From Alistipes sp. (GTDB lineage: Bacteria > Bacteroidota > Bacteroidia > Bacteroidales > Rikenellaceae): 13,360 bases of DNA. The stretch lies in contig JAFLRS010000040.1 in NCBI GenBank assembly GCA_022511355.1, forward strand, positions 1 through 13,360, given 5' to 3'. The notes beneath the pieces were generated by a model that saw nothing but the letters and a program-made list of their open reading frames with translations, had not been told where the DNA came from and searched no databases. A program made the translations under genes and the position numbers. Positions within the stretch are counted from its first letter, which is position 1, and the number at the start of each line of letters is the position of its first letter. Positions 1 through 8,094 of this stretch are shown here, piece after piece.

Positions 1-1617
1 GAATCGTTTGATCTTGTGTGTCGGAGTCTTTTCGAACTCCTCCTCCTTCTCCACGATGTCGCTGATACGCGAGAATCTGTTCACCTTCGAATTTACATAC
101 TCCACTATCTCTTTCTTCTTCTCCTCTTTCCAGCGCTCCCATTCGTTGAGTTTGGCATCGAACGTCTCGCGCAGCTCCTCGTATTTGGCTTCGAGGGCTT
201 CGGTGTCGAAGTGTACGAGAGCCACCAACTGACCCTCCTGCTGCGTTACGACCGACTCCTGAACGAATACATGGCTGTTAAGCACCGATTCGATATCTTC
301 GGGATAGATATTCTCTCCGCTGGGACCTACAATCATATTCTTGAGACGTCCGCGGATATAGAGATAGCCGTCCTCGTCGAAGCAGCCGAGGTCGCCTGTG
401 CGGAACCATCCGTCTTCGGTGAAGCATTCGGCCGTAGCTTCGGGGTTCTTGTAGTACCCTATCATGGCGCAACGGGTAAGACCCACAATCTCGCCCTGAC
501 CGGTTTCGGGATTTATATTGTCGAGTCGCAGTTTTACGTGCGGAGCTTCTGGTCCGGTAGAGCCGAGTCTCACCATCGAGGGAGCCGCTCCGGCCAAAAG
601 CGGAGCCGTCTCGGTCAGACCGTATCCGATAGCATAGGGAACACCCGATTCGAGCAGGAATTGTTCGGTCTCGCCATCGAGCTTGGCTCCTCCGACTCCG
701 AGGAATCGCAGACGGCGGCCGAATACCTTCATCAGCTTCTTTCCGGCGATGCGATGCAGGTAGCGGCGGATGAATCCGACCTTGCATATCGTGCGCCAGA
801 AGGCGTTCGAAGTAAACTTCGCCTTAACCTGCGAGCGGTATATCTTCTCGATAATAAGCGGCACGATAAGCATAATCGTGGGACGCACACCCTTGAGTGC
901 TGGCAGCAGAGCCGAAGCCGTGGGCGGACGGTCGAGATATGAAACCCGCGCACCTAACGAGAACGGATATATCAAACCTATCGAACATTCGTAGGTGTGA
1001 GACAGCGGCAGCACCGAAAGGAAAACGTCGTCTTTGGTTATGGGGAACAGCCCTCCGCACACGAGCATCTGAGCCGCGAGGTGGAAGTGCGTGAGCATCA
1101 CGCCTTTGGGCTTCGATGTGGTTCCTGAGGTGTATATTATCACCGCGAGGTCGTCAGGCGAGGGAACGGCGAACTCTCCCTTCTGCATTACGCTCTGCGA
1201 GATTGCCGTAAGATTCTTCACCCGAATAACTATATTGAGCGAAGATACGGTCTCTTTCGACAGCTTGGTAAAAAGACGGTCCGATACTATGAGAGCCTTT
1301 GATTCCGAGTGTTCGATTATCATCTCGAGCTCTTCGCCGGTGAAATCGGGAAGTATCGGTACCGCAACGAGTCCTGCGGTTACGATTGCAAAATATGCCA
1401 CACCCCAGTTGGGCATATTGCTGCTGAGCAGTGCGACCTTGTCTCCGGCCTTGAGACCTGCCGAGAGCAACTGCTCCTGCACGACATTTACACGGCGTGC
1501 CACTTCTGCGTAGGTTACTTCTTCGCCGCCCCACAACGTGTATGCCACGCGCTCGGGGAAAGCTTTAATGCTGTCATGAAAAATTTCGTACAGCGTTTTT
1601 TGAGTTACATCTTCCAT
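1..1617 (-). CDS. Long-chain fatty acid--CoA ligase (AMP-binding), 3' end cut by window edge
   Basis: Activates a fatty acid as acyl-AMP and transfers it to CoA, probably at the inner face of the membrane. 539 codons are open from the ATG at 1617 down to position 1 with no stop. The adenylate-forming signatures are all present: P-loop YTSGTTSKPKG at about residues 162-172, GYGLTET at 331-337, TGDL with Asp409, the hinge GRLKNMI at about 423-429, and the C-terminal KTPTHKIKR region carrying the expected catalytic lysine. A charged, helix-rich insert (roughly 470-515) before the last motif is familiar from Bacteroidota versions. The end of the window falls just after that motif, so only a few residues should be missing. 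The ATG is chosen because the following residues (EDVTQKTLYEIF) fit a family N-terminus. It is divergent from queG. Substrate chain length is not readable; the ligase class is sure, the long-chain label likely. Confidence 0.93.
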   Translation of the reverse strand, partial: MEDVTQKTLYEIFHDSIKAFPERVAYTLWGGEEVTYAEVARRVNVVQEQLLSAGLKAGDKVALLSSNMPNWGVAYFAIVTAGLVAVPILPDFTGEELEMIIEHSESKALIVSDRLFTKLSKETVSSLNIVIRVKNLTAISQSVMQKGEFAVPSPDDLAVIIYTSGTTSKPKGVMLTHFHLAAQMLVCGGLFPITKDDVFLSVLPLSHTYECSIGLIYPFSLGARVSYLDRPPTASALLPALKGVRPTIMLIVPLIIEKIYRSQVKAKFTSNAFWRTICKVGFIRRYLHRIAGKKLMKVFGRRLRFLGVGGAKLDGETEQFLLESGVPYAIGYGLTETAPLLAGAAPSMVRLGSTGPEAPHVKLRLDNINPETGQGEIVGLTRCAMIGYYKNPEATAECFTEDGWFRTGDLGCFDEDGYLYIRGRLKNMIVGPSGENIYPEDIESVLNSHVFVQESVVTQQEGQLVALVHFDTEALEAKYEELRETFDAKLNEWERWKEEKKKEIVEYVNSKVNRFSRISDIVEKEEEFEKTPTHKIKRF

Positions 1618-1650
1618 AAGAATTGCGCTTGTAAAGCGTAAAAATTCGCT

Positions 1651-1658
1651 CAAAGATA
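1651..1658 (-). promoter_or_regulatory. Candidate -7 box for the acyl-CoA ligase
   Basis: Read on the minus strand this is TATCTTTG, an exact match to the Bacteroidota -7 consensus TAnnTTTG, lying 33 bases before the ligase ATG. No good -33 TTTG is seen at the usual 19-21 base spacing, so only half of the promoter is supported. Confidence 0.38.
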
Positions 1659-1679
1659 ATATTTTTTTGCAAAAAACGC

Positions 1680-1687
1680 TAATTTTG
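1680..1687 (+). promoter_or_regulatory. Candidate -7 box for queG
   Basis: TAATTTTG matches TAnnTTTG exactly and ends 16 bases before the queG ATG, which would give a leader of only about a dozen bases. A TTTG at 1666-1669 is too close to serve as the -33 element. The box faces away from the ligase box at 1651-1658. Confidence 0.4.
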
Positions 1688-1703
1688 GCACAAAATAATC
1701 GCC

Positions 1704-2627
1704 ATGTTGTCGCAGAAATATATAAAAAAATTGGCTGTAGAGGCTGGTTTCGATTTATGCGGAGTCGCCCCTTGCCGTCGTCAGACCGACGGAGAAAACT
1801 ATTTCCGACACTGGCTTGACAGCGGATATTCAGGAGGTTTGGCATATCTTTCACGCAATACCGATGTGAGGTTCGACCCGTCGCGGCTTGTCGCCGATGC
1901 CCGTACCGTAGTCGTGTGCGCGATAAGTTATCGCAACGACATCTCTGCCGGCTACCCCGACGGCTGCCGCACGAAAATAGCCTCCTATGCCTGCACGGCC
2001 GATTACCACGATACTATCCGACGAATGTTGCGCGGTATGCTCGCAACTATGCGGAATGAGTATCCCGACCTGCAAGGCCGGGCGTTTGTCGATTCGGCGC
2101 CGCTGCTTGAAAAACAGTTCGCCATAGATGCCGGACTCGGCTGGAGGGGCCGGCAGTCGCTGTTGGTAACTCCGCAATACGGAACGTTCGTTCTGCTCGG
2201 CGAACTGGTACTCGATAAGGAGTGCGACCAATACGATTCACCGATGGAGGGTGCAGGCTGCGGAGAGTGCCGCCGATGTGTGGAGTCATGCCCTGTCGGA
2301 GCCATACTTCAGGAGCGGGCCGTGGATGCCTCGCGCTGTATTTCGTGCGCCACCGTGGAGGCCAACGTCCGCAAAACGGATGGCGAAGAGTATGTCGAAA
2401 AGAATCTGCACGGCTGGATATTCGGATGCGACGAATGTCAGAGCTGCTGCCCCTACAATCGCAATGCGCTTCCGCGTCGTTCGGCTCTGATGGAGCCGCT
2501 CTTCGACCCGCGTTCGATTGATGCCGGCGAATGGTTGGAAATGAGCGATGAAGAGTTCTCCGAACGTTTCGGCACCACTCCCCTCGCACGCAGCGGACCG
2601 GAAGCGATAAAAAGAAATTTGAAATGA
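1704..2627 (+). CDS. queG: Epoxyqueuosine reductase QueG
   Basis: Catalyses the last step of queuosine synthesis, reducing epoxyqueuosine to queuosine at the wobble base of GUN-anticodon tRNAs, with cobalamin and two [4Fe-4S] clusters, in the cytoplasm. The 307-residue length fits the short QueG form without HEAT repeats. Visible features are the FVDSAPLLEK segment with the presumed catalytic Asp130, the GWRGRQSLLVTPQYGTF block (about 147-162), the first cluster motif CGECRRCVESCP (Cys186, 189, 192, 196), and the second cluster from Cys212 plus GCDECQSCCP (Cys242, 245, 249). Cys215 and Cys248 are extra cysteines beyond these eight. The ATG at 1704 is the first in frame after the -7 box and gives the family N-terminus. 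It is a lone plus-strand gene whose TGA directly abuts the stop codon of the convergent lytic transglycosylase. Confidence 0.96.
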   Translation: MLSQKYIKKLAVEAGFDLCGVAPCRRQTDGENYFRHWLDSGYSGGLAYLSRNTDVRFDPSRLVADARTVVVCAISYRNDISAGYPDGCRTKIASYACTADYHDTIRRMLRGMLATMRNEYPDLQGRAFVDSAPLLEKQFAIDAGLGWRGRQSLLVTPQYGTFVLLGELVLDKECDQYDSPMEGAGCGECRRCVESCPVGAILQERAVDASRCISCATVEANVRKTDGEEYVEKNLHGWIFGCDECQSCCPYNRNALPRRSALMEPLFDPRSIDAGEWLEMSDEEFSERFGTTPLARSGPEAIKRNLK

Positions 2628-3323
2628 TTATAACTCCGCACGGGCGGCGGCAGCGGCATTAAAACGCTCTTCCTGACGGATATAGTACTCGTAACGATTC
2701 ATTACGTCGCGCACGTATGCTGTCGTATGGCGTCCGTCGCGGAATCGGCCGTATTTGACAACTTCATGTTCGTAATATTGAGGGTCGCTCTTCAATCTCA
2801 GGTATCGCGATACCACAATCCACGAATTCATATCCTCGCCGAAAGCACGCGCCAGCCGTCTGGCGTCGCTCACATGACCTATCCCGCCGTTATAAGAGGC
2901 CAAAACGATGCCTATTTTGTCTTTGGTCGGAGTGACGGCGGGAAGCTTTACGGCATTCTCTATCTCGCAGAGCAGAAACGCCGCCACACGTATGTTATTA
3001 TGCGGATTCGCCAACTCCGCCTCCGAATCGACACCGAAATAGCGTCCGATGGAGGGCATTACCTGCATGACACCTACCGCTCCGCGCCGTGAAACCACAT
3101 CGTTTCTGAATCGGGATTCGGTGTACGCAATGGCACTCAACAACCGCCAGTCCACCCCGCTCTCGCTCTCTACCGTGCGCATGATGGCATCGTACTCCGA
3201 AATGTGAAACTCCTCGCTCTCCGCGACATATTCGCGAACGGCTCCAATCTCCCGAGGGAGTTCCGTGACGCCCCACACGGAGACGGCCGCAAAGAGCAGT
3301 ATGACCGAAAGTCGTTTAATCAT
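2628..3323 (-). CDS. Secreted lytic transglycosylase, SLT domain (GH23, MltF C-terminal-like)
   Basis: Predicted to cleave the MurNAc-GlcNAc bond of peptidoglycan in the periplasm, leaving 1,6-anhydroMurNAc ends. The 231-residue protein starts with a hydrophobic signal segment (about residues 4-20). The SLT fold follows with its usual landmarks: catalytic Glu69 in AIAYTESRF, GAVGVMQVMP (81-90), NPHNNIRVAAFLL (106-118) and ASYNGG (142-147). It resembles the catalytic half of MltF but lacks the N-terminal solute-binding-protein domain of that family, so the name mltF is not used. No lipobox cysteine is seen near the signal, so a soluble periplasmic or membrane-tethered form is likely. It is the last gene of the typA-pssA-porin run, 12 bases after the porin. 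Confidence 0.9.
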   Translation of the reverse strand: MIKRLSVILLFAAVSVWGVTELPREIGAVREYVAESEEFHISEYDAIMRTVESESGVDWRLLSAIAYTESRFRNDVVSRRGAVGVMQVMPSIGRYFGVDSEAELANPHNNIRVAAFLLCEIENAVKLPAVTPTKDKIGIVLASYNGGIGHVSDARRLARAFGEDMNSWIVVSRYLRLKSDPQYYEHEVVKYGRFRDGRHTTAYVRDVMNRYEYYIRQEERFNAAAAARAEL

Positions 3324-3335
3324 CAGAGTGTCGGT

Positions 3336-5489
3336 TTAGTCATAGAAGCCCCACGAAATACCTATCTTGAACATACCCGGATTGAGCGGATAGCCGGCAG
3401 CTGAGAAGTACTCGCCGTTGCCGAAGAGTCCTTTGTTCAGATGCTGATACTTGAGGAATATTCGCATTCGCTTCCATTTCGCCGCCACGAAGGCATCGAT
3501 ATATGGATAGTTGCCCGTATTCCAGTCGCGCTGGTTGTAGAAGACCGAAAGTGCGGGGTTGTATCCGGGTGCATAATAGTTGGTGTTGAATCGACCGTCG
3601 AGTCCGACCTGCACGCGAAGCACGTCGCGCTTGACCCAAAACTCATAATAGTATGACAAATAGGCGCTCAACAGCGGTACGGGCGCAACCTCCTGATTGG
3701 AACTGAATTGCACCAGCACTCTGTGGTCGAGATGCACCCCTTTGATGTTGAAATCCTTGCGTGCATAGATGGCCGTCATGCTCAGACTGCCGCCATACTG
3801 GGAAACCAGACTGTTGCGGTCGTAGTATATTTTATTCAGATATACCCCCTGCCATGCTCCGAGTTCGAGTCCGTAGTCGGGAACCCTAAAGGCCACTTCG
3901 AATCGGGTTTCGCTCTCCTTGTCGAGCGAATTGTTCCATACATAGTGGTTCGAAAACAGAGTCTGCTGCCAATACGGAGCCGTTCGGTTTTCCTGACGGA
4001 ATTTTCCCGACAGAATAAGCGCATGACCCTTTATGTAGGCCTTGAATGCGATATCCCCGCCGACCGAAAGGTCTCCGCCGCGATACCCCGACGGATAGAA
4101 TTTCACATCGGCCCGCCAATCGACATACTTCTTGATTTTTCCGTCGATGGAGCCGTAAACGAACCAGCTCGTTCGCTTGTCGCGGCCGTATTTGCCCGAA
4201 GCATAATCATTCATTGCGAATTGCGAATATGTATGCAGGTCGAGCCCCACTCCTCCGTCGAGTGTTCCGAGAGCCCCGTCACGCTTCCACGGCTGAGCCT
4301 GCACATAGAGCCGGTTGGTGATTATTCGTTCGCATATCGAATCCCGCGTCTCGAGCGGATTGATATACCATTTGTCATAATAGGAGTGAGTCGTCGGGAT
4401 GTACTCTCCGTTTTCGTCACGGTCGCCGCGAATATCGGTGTATGTGGCATATTTGTCGGTGTAAATTTTGCTCCACGAATTGTATTCGAATGTGTGTCCG
4501 ATATAGACCGTGGAGAGGTCGGCCAGCGAAAAATCGTATTCGGTGACGCGCTGCAGCGGTATTGCTATCGCCTGCTTGACGAATATCGCATTGTTGCGGT
4601 AGGTATTCTGTGCCTGAGCGTCGGAGAGCTTCATCGGAACGCCCGACGGCATTTCGAATGTGGTGTCGCGAATGGCCCACAATCCCACTACTCCTCCGTT
4701 CTCGCGCTGTTCGATATGGTTGTTGAGATAGGCCGCAAATACCGAATAACGCTTGCCGGTGTGCGAAAATGCCACCGATGTGTTGTGATTCTTCGTTCGC
4801 GACCAGTCATATTTGCCTTTGGTGCCGCGTGAGAGATAGTTTACGCTTACGCCGGTTGTCGGAGATATGTTCTGCGCGACGGTTATTCCGAAATTCTCTT
4901 CGCGGTAGCGTTTCTGACCCGACTCCCGATACGACATCAGAATAAAAGGCTTCTTGACGTTGTAGAAAGGTACATTCTCGGCCGTGTAGTTGTAGACATA
5001 GTAAGGCTTCGAGAATGTGAAATTGAAATCGTCGGGCCGGTCGAAATAGTTTATCGGCTCCGATGCCTGTCCCAAACTGCCGACCGTAATATCGCCGACA
5101 CCCTTGCGGTAGAACGGATAGTCGATACGCCAGTCGGTAAGCATGGTGTCTATCGGATGGATATCGAGTTTGTTGTAGTCGCGGTCGATAAACCACTCGA
5201 AGTTGGGCAGAGCGCGTATCGAATCGTTGAAATAGTAGGATTCGAGAGGTTTGCGTATGCGCTCTTTCTTCGTCGAATCCTGAAGCTGTTCGCCCTCGCC
5301 CTCCTCGTTGTCGTAGGGATTTTCGCCGTATCCGCCGGGCTGATTGTTGAATGCGTCATAGTTTCCGTTGGCGGCATTGCGCTGCGCACGCATAATGTCG
5401 CTCGCATCCTGCGCATACGCGGCTCCGCACAGTGCCGACATGATCAGCACCGGCAGAAAGAGCCGTATTCCCCGGAAACAATGTTTCAT
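3336..5489 (-). CDS. Putative outer-membrane porin, Porin_10 family
   Basis: A 717-residue secreted protein with a clear signal peptide (about residues 1-26, cleavage after AYA). A low-complexity Asn/Gly/acidic stretch follows (about 33-75), then a long region of alternating aromatic and polar residues typical of amphipathic beta-strands. The early part (ESYYFNDSIRALPNFEWFIDRD, then PIDTMLTDWRIDYPFY and LGQASEPINYF) resembles the Bacteroidota family annotated as putative porin. The C-terminus ends in beta-strand-like KIGISWGFYD with a penultimate aromatic residue, as outer-membrane barrels often do. No plug or carboxypeptidase-like domain is visible, so it is not a SusC/TonB receptor. Transport substrate is unknown. 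It lies 9 bases after pssA and 12 bases before the lytic transglycosylase, in the same orientation. The barrel assignment is strong; the pore function comes from the family name only. Confidence 0.85.
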   Translation of the reverse strand: MKHCFRGIRLFLPVLIMSALCGAAYAQDASDIMRAQRNAANGNYDAFNNQPGGYGENPYDNEEGEGEQLQDSTKKERIRKPLESYYFNDSIRALPNFEWFIDRDYNKLDIHPIDTMLTDWRIDYPFYRKGVGDITVGSLGQASEPINYFDRPDDFNFTFSKPYYVYNYTAENVPFYNVKKPFILMSYRESGQKRYREENFGITVAQNISPTTGVSVNYLSRGTKGKYDWSRTKNHNTSVAFSHTGKRYSVFAAYLNNHIEQRENGGVVGLWAIRDTTFEMPSGVPMKLSDAQAQNTYRNNAIFVKQAIAIPLQRVTEYDFSLADLSTVYIGHTFEYNSWSKIYTDKYATYTDIRGDRDENGEYIPTTHSYYDKWYINPLETRDSICERIITNRLYVQAQPWKRDGALGTLDGGVGLDLHTYSQFAMNDYASGKYGRDKRTSWFVYGSIDGKIKKYVDWRADVKFYPSGYRGGDLSVGGDIAFKAYIKGHALILSGKFRQENRTAPYWQQTLFSNHYVWNNSLDKESETRFEVAFRVPDYGLELGAWQGVYLNKIYYDRNSLVSQYGGSLSMTAIYARKDFNIKGVHLDHRVLVQFSSNQEVAPVPLLSAYLSYYYEFWVKRDVLRVQVGLDGRFNTNYYAPGYNPALSVFYNQRDWNTGNYPYIDAFVAAKWKRMRIFLKYQHLNKGLFGNGEYFSAAGYPLNPGMFKIGISWGFYD

Positions 5490-5498
5490 AATCGTGTT

Positions 5499-6221
5499 TT
5501 AAGCCTTTTTACGGTTGCGTATAAGGTTGTAAACAACGGATGTTACGATATATATAACGATAATTGCAGGCACACAGTATTTCGAGGCGGCAATAATCGT
5601 GCATACGGCGATTGCCAGAAAGATGTAGCGAATTTCGTTTCCGCGCCATCCGAAGCCGTGAAATTTCAACGAGAACATACGTATGGGGCTGATAAGCAGC
5701 ACGGCGCTGATGACCGATATGATGACTATCATTTCGCTGCTCAAAACCAACTCTCCGCTCGAGACTATTGCCGCAAGCGAGGTGCAGAACAAGGCATTGG
5801 CCGGCGTGGGAAGTCCGCAGAACTCGGTATGCTGACTGTCATCGACATTGAATTTGGCAAGACGCAAGGCCGAAAAGGCGGTTATCAGCAGCGGAACCAG
5901 ACATCCGACCGTCCCGAGCCAATCGGGCCATCCGAACCACGGCGTAGTGCCCGGATAGCAATATACGCGTATCAGCACCGCCGCAGGAACAAGTCCGAAC
6001 GAAACCATATCGGCCAAAGAGTCGAGCTGAATGCCTATGGGCGAATATTTGTTCAGAATACGGGCGGAAAAACCGTCGAAGAAATCGAAGACCGCCGCCA
6101 GAACTATCAGCCAGAATACCGACATCGGACGCAGTGTATCCAGAAAAATCAATGCGCACGAACCGCATATCAGATTGCCGAGCGTCAGCATATTGGGTAT
6201 TGTGAAGAGTTTGATTTTCAT
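5499..6221 (-). CDS. pssA: CDP-diacylglycerol--serine O-phosphatidyltransferase
   Basis: Makes phosphatidylserine from CDP-diacylglycerol and serine in the inner membrane, the precursor of phosphatidylethanolamine. The CDP-alcohol phosphotransferase signature is complete: D46-FF-D49-G50-x2-A53-R54-x8-G63-x3-D67-x3-D71. The rest is a series of hydrophobic segments, and length (240 residues) suits the integral-membrane type II enzyme. The frame is open upstream to an ATG at 6329, but that would add 36 unrelated residues and overlap the end of typA. The ATG at 6221 begins MKIKLFTIPNMLTLGNLICG, the normal family start, and leaves a 28-base gap after typA with an A-rich leader. The matching decarboxylase gene (psd) is not in the window. 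PgsA-type enzymes share the signature, but the N-terminus and hydrophobic pattern favour PssA. Confidence 0.9.
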   Translation of the reverse strand: MKIKLFTIPNMLTLGNLICGSCALIFLDTLRPMSVFWLIVLAAVFDFFDGFSARILNKYSPIGIQLDSLADMVSFGLVPAAVLIRVYCYPGTTPWFGWPDWLGTVGCLVPLLITAFSALRLAKFNVDDSQHTEFCGLPTPANALFCTSLAAIVSSGELVLSSEMIVIISVISAVLLISPIRMFSLKFHGFGWRGNEIRYIFLAIAVCTIIAASKYCVPAIIVIYIVTSVVYNLIRNRKKA

Positions 6222-6249
6222 CTTTGCTGCTGTTTTTTTTGTTGTCACA

Positions 6250-8049
6250 CTATTTTGCTGCGCGTTTGCGGTCGGTCTCGTTGAGCAGAATCTTGCGCAA
6301 ACGCATAGATTTGGGAGTAATCTCCACATATTCGTCCTCCTTGATGTATTCGAGGGCCTCTTCGAGCGAGAATATCTTCGGCGGAACTATTACCGCCTTG
6401 TCATCGGAGCCGGAAGCCCTCATATTGGTGAGCTGCTTGGCTTTGTTTACGTTCACCGTAATGTCGTTGCTGCGCGTATGCTCGCCTATCACCTGACCCT
6501 CGTAGACCTGTTCCATAGGAGCGATGAAGAAGCGTCCGCGGTCCTGAAGCTTGTCTATCGCGTATGCGTATGCCGTACCGGTTTCGGAGGCTATTATCGA
6601 GCCGTTGGTGCGCATCTCCATATCGCCGTACCACTCCTCGAAGCCCTTGAGCCTATGCGACATGATTGCCTCGCCGGCGGTCGCCGTAAGCATATTCGAA
6701 CGCAAACCGATAATTCCGCGCGACGGTATGTCGAATTCGAGGCGGGTGCGTTCGCCGTCGCTCGACATATTGGTGAGCGTACCCTTTCGCCGCGTGGTCA
6801 TTTCGATTACGGTGCCTGCAAATTCGTCGGGGCAGTCCACCGTCATCTCCTCCACGGGTTCGCATCGTTTGCCGTCTATCTCCTTGATTATGACCTTGGG
6901 CTGGCCGACCTGCAATTCGTAACCTTCGCGCCGCATGGTCTCGATGAGTACCGAGAGATGCAGCACACCGCGGCCGTAGACTATGAAACTGTCGGAGTTG
7001 TGCCCTGCTTCGACACGCAATGCGAGGTTCTTTTCAAGCTCGCGGTCGAGACGCTCTTTGATGTGACGCGAGGTTACATATTTGCCCTCTTTGCCGAAGA
7101 ACGGAGAGTTGTTGATTGTAAACAGCATCGACATCGTAGGTTCGTCCACCGCAATCGGAGGCAGGGGTTCGGGATTCTCGAAGTCGCAAATCGTATCTCC
7201 GATTTCGAAGCCTTCGATTCCCACAATGGCGCAAATCTCGCCGCATACGACGCTCTCCACTTTGGTCTTGCCCAGTCCGTCGAAGACCATAAGTTCGCGG
7301 ATTTTGGTCTTTACCATCGTCTTGCCGTCGCGTTTGGCGAGCGTGACATTCTCGCCGGTATGCAGCTCTCCGCGCGTCAGCTTGCCTATTGCGATACGTC
7401 CCACATAGGGAGAGTATTCGAGCGAAGTGACCAGCATCTGAGGCGTGCCTTCAACCGTTGCGGGTTCGGGAATATCGTCGATAATGGCATCCAAAAGCGG
7501 AGTTATCGAATCTGTCGGAGTGTCGGCCTTGTAGGACATCCAACCCTGTTTGGCCGAACCGTAGATGGTTTTGTAGTCGAGCTGCTCCTCGGTTGCATCG
7601 AGCGAAAACATAAGGTCGAAGACCTGTTCGTTCACCACTTCGGGGCGGCAGTTGGGTTTGTCCACCTTGTTTATCACTACAATGGGCTTTTTGCCGAGGG
7701 CGAGCGCCTTCTGAAGCACGAATCGGGTTTGAGGCATCGTTCCCTCGAAGGCATCCACAAGCAGCAGAACTCCGTCGCACATATTGAGAACGCGTTCGAC
7801 CTCGCCGCCGAAATCGGCGTGTCCCGGGGTGTCTATAATATTGATTTTATACTCTTTGTATCGCACGGAGACGTTTTTCGACAATATGGTGATTCCGCGT
7901 TCGCGTTCGAGGTCGTTGTTGTCGAGAATAAGCGTATCGCTCTTCGCGCCCTCGCGGAGCAGATTCCCCTGCAGAATCATCTTATCGACAAGCGTCGTTT
8001 TACCGTGGTCTACGTGAGCTATAATGGCAATATTGCGCAGTTTTTGCAT
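6250..8049 (-). CDS. typA: Ribosome-associated GTPase TypA/BipA
   Basis: A translational GTPase of the EF-G/LepA superfamily that binds the 70S ribosome and helps large-subunit assembly and stress or cold adaptation. The 599-residue length matches the family. GTPase motifs are intact: G1 AHVDHGKTT (11-19), the switch I threonine Thr54 in RGITILSKN, G3 DTPGH (73-77) and G4 NKVD (127-130). The C-terminal half contains the family-typical GRGVLHLSVLIETMRREGYELQVGQP and SRGIIGLRSNMLTATAGEAIMSHR blocks. The ATG at 8049 gives the expected MQKLRNIAIIAHVDHGKT start. It is the first gene of a minus-strand run with pssA, the porin and the lytic transglycosylase, and is divergent from aroB across about 45 bases with its own -7 box. 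Confidence 0.97.
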   Translation of the reverse strand: MQKLRNIAIIAHVDHGKTTLVDKMILQGNLLREGAKSDTLILDNNDLERERGITILSKNVSVRYKEYKINIIDTPGHADFGGEVERVLNMCDGVLLLVDAFEGTMPQTRFVLQKALALGKKPIVVINKVDKPNCRPEVVNEQVFDLMFSLDATEEQLDYKTIYGSAKQGWMSYKADTPTDSITPLLDAIIDDIPEPATVEGTPQMLVTSLEYSPYVGRIAIGKLTRGELHTGENVTLAKRDGKTMVKTKIRELMVFDGLGKTKVESVVCGEICAIVGIEGFEIGDTICDFENPEPLPPIAVDEPTMSMLFTINNSPFFGKEGKYVTSRHIKERLDRELEKNLALRVEAGHNSDSFIVYGRGVLHLSVLIETMRREGYELQVGQPKVIIKEIDGKRCEPVEEMTVDCPDEFAGTVIEMTTRRKGTLTNMSSDGERTRLEFDIPSRGIIGLRSNMLTATAGEAIMSHRLKGFEEWYGDMEMRTNGSIIASETGTAYAYAIDKLQDRGRFFIAPMEQVYEGQVIGEHTRSNDITVNVNKAKQLTNMRASGSDDKAVIVPPKIFSLEEALEYIKEDEYVEITPKSMRLRKILLNETDRKRAAK

Positions 8050-8069
8050 AACATTCGGAATTAATCATG

Positions 8070-8077
8070 CAAAGGTA
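8070..8077 (-). promoter_or_regulatory. Candidate -7 box for the typA run
   Basis: The minus strand reads TACCTTTG, an exact TAnnTTTG match, 20 bases before the typA ATG. No -33 TTTG is found at the usual distance on the minus strand; that position is occupied by the A-rich stretch before aroB. Confidence 0.42.
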
Positions 8078-8094
8078 ACAAATAATCGAAAAAA

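Noticed and set aside
1102..1134. Serine in place of the usual glycine in the acyl-CoA ligase P-loop (TSGTTS instead of TSGTTG)
   Set aside because: The known AMP-binding signature allows Ser or Gly at this position, so it does not suggest loss of activity.
3336..5489. SusC-like TonB-dependent receptor as an identity for the large outer-membrane protein
   Set aside because: There is no plug domain, TonB box or carboxypeptidase-like domain, and no SusD partner. The N-terminal motifs fit the Porin_10 type instead.
6222..6329. Longer pssA start at 6329 adding 36 residues
   Set aside because: The extension overlaps the end of typA, is not hydrophobic or family-like, and the internal ATG at 6221 begins with the conserved PssA N-terminus.
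6031..8064. A 677-codon plus-strand open frame across typA and part of pssA
   Set aside because: It lies entirely antisense to two clearly recognised genes. Its translation shows no domain, and long antisense frames are common opposite genes of this codon usage. The same applies to the plus-strand frames at 3708-4832, 5157-6284 and 16-942.
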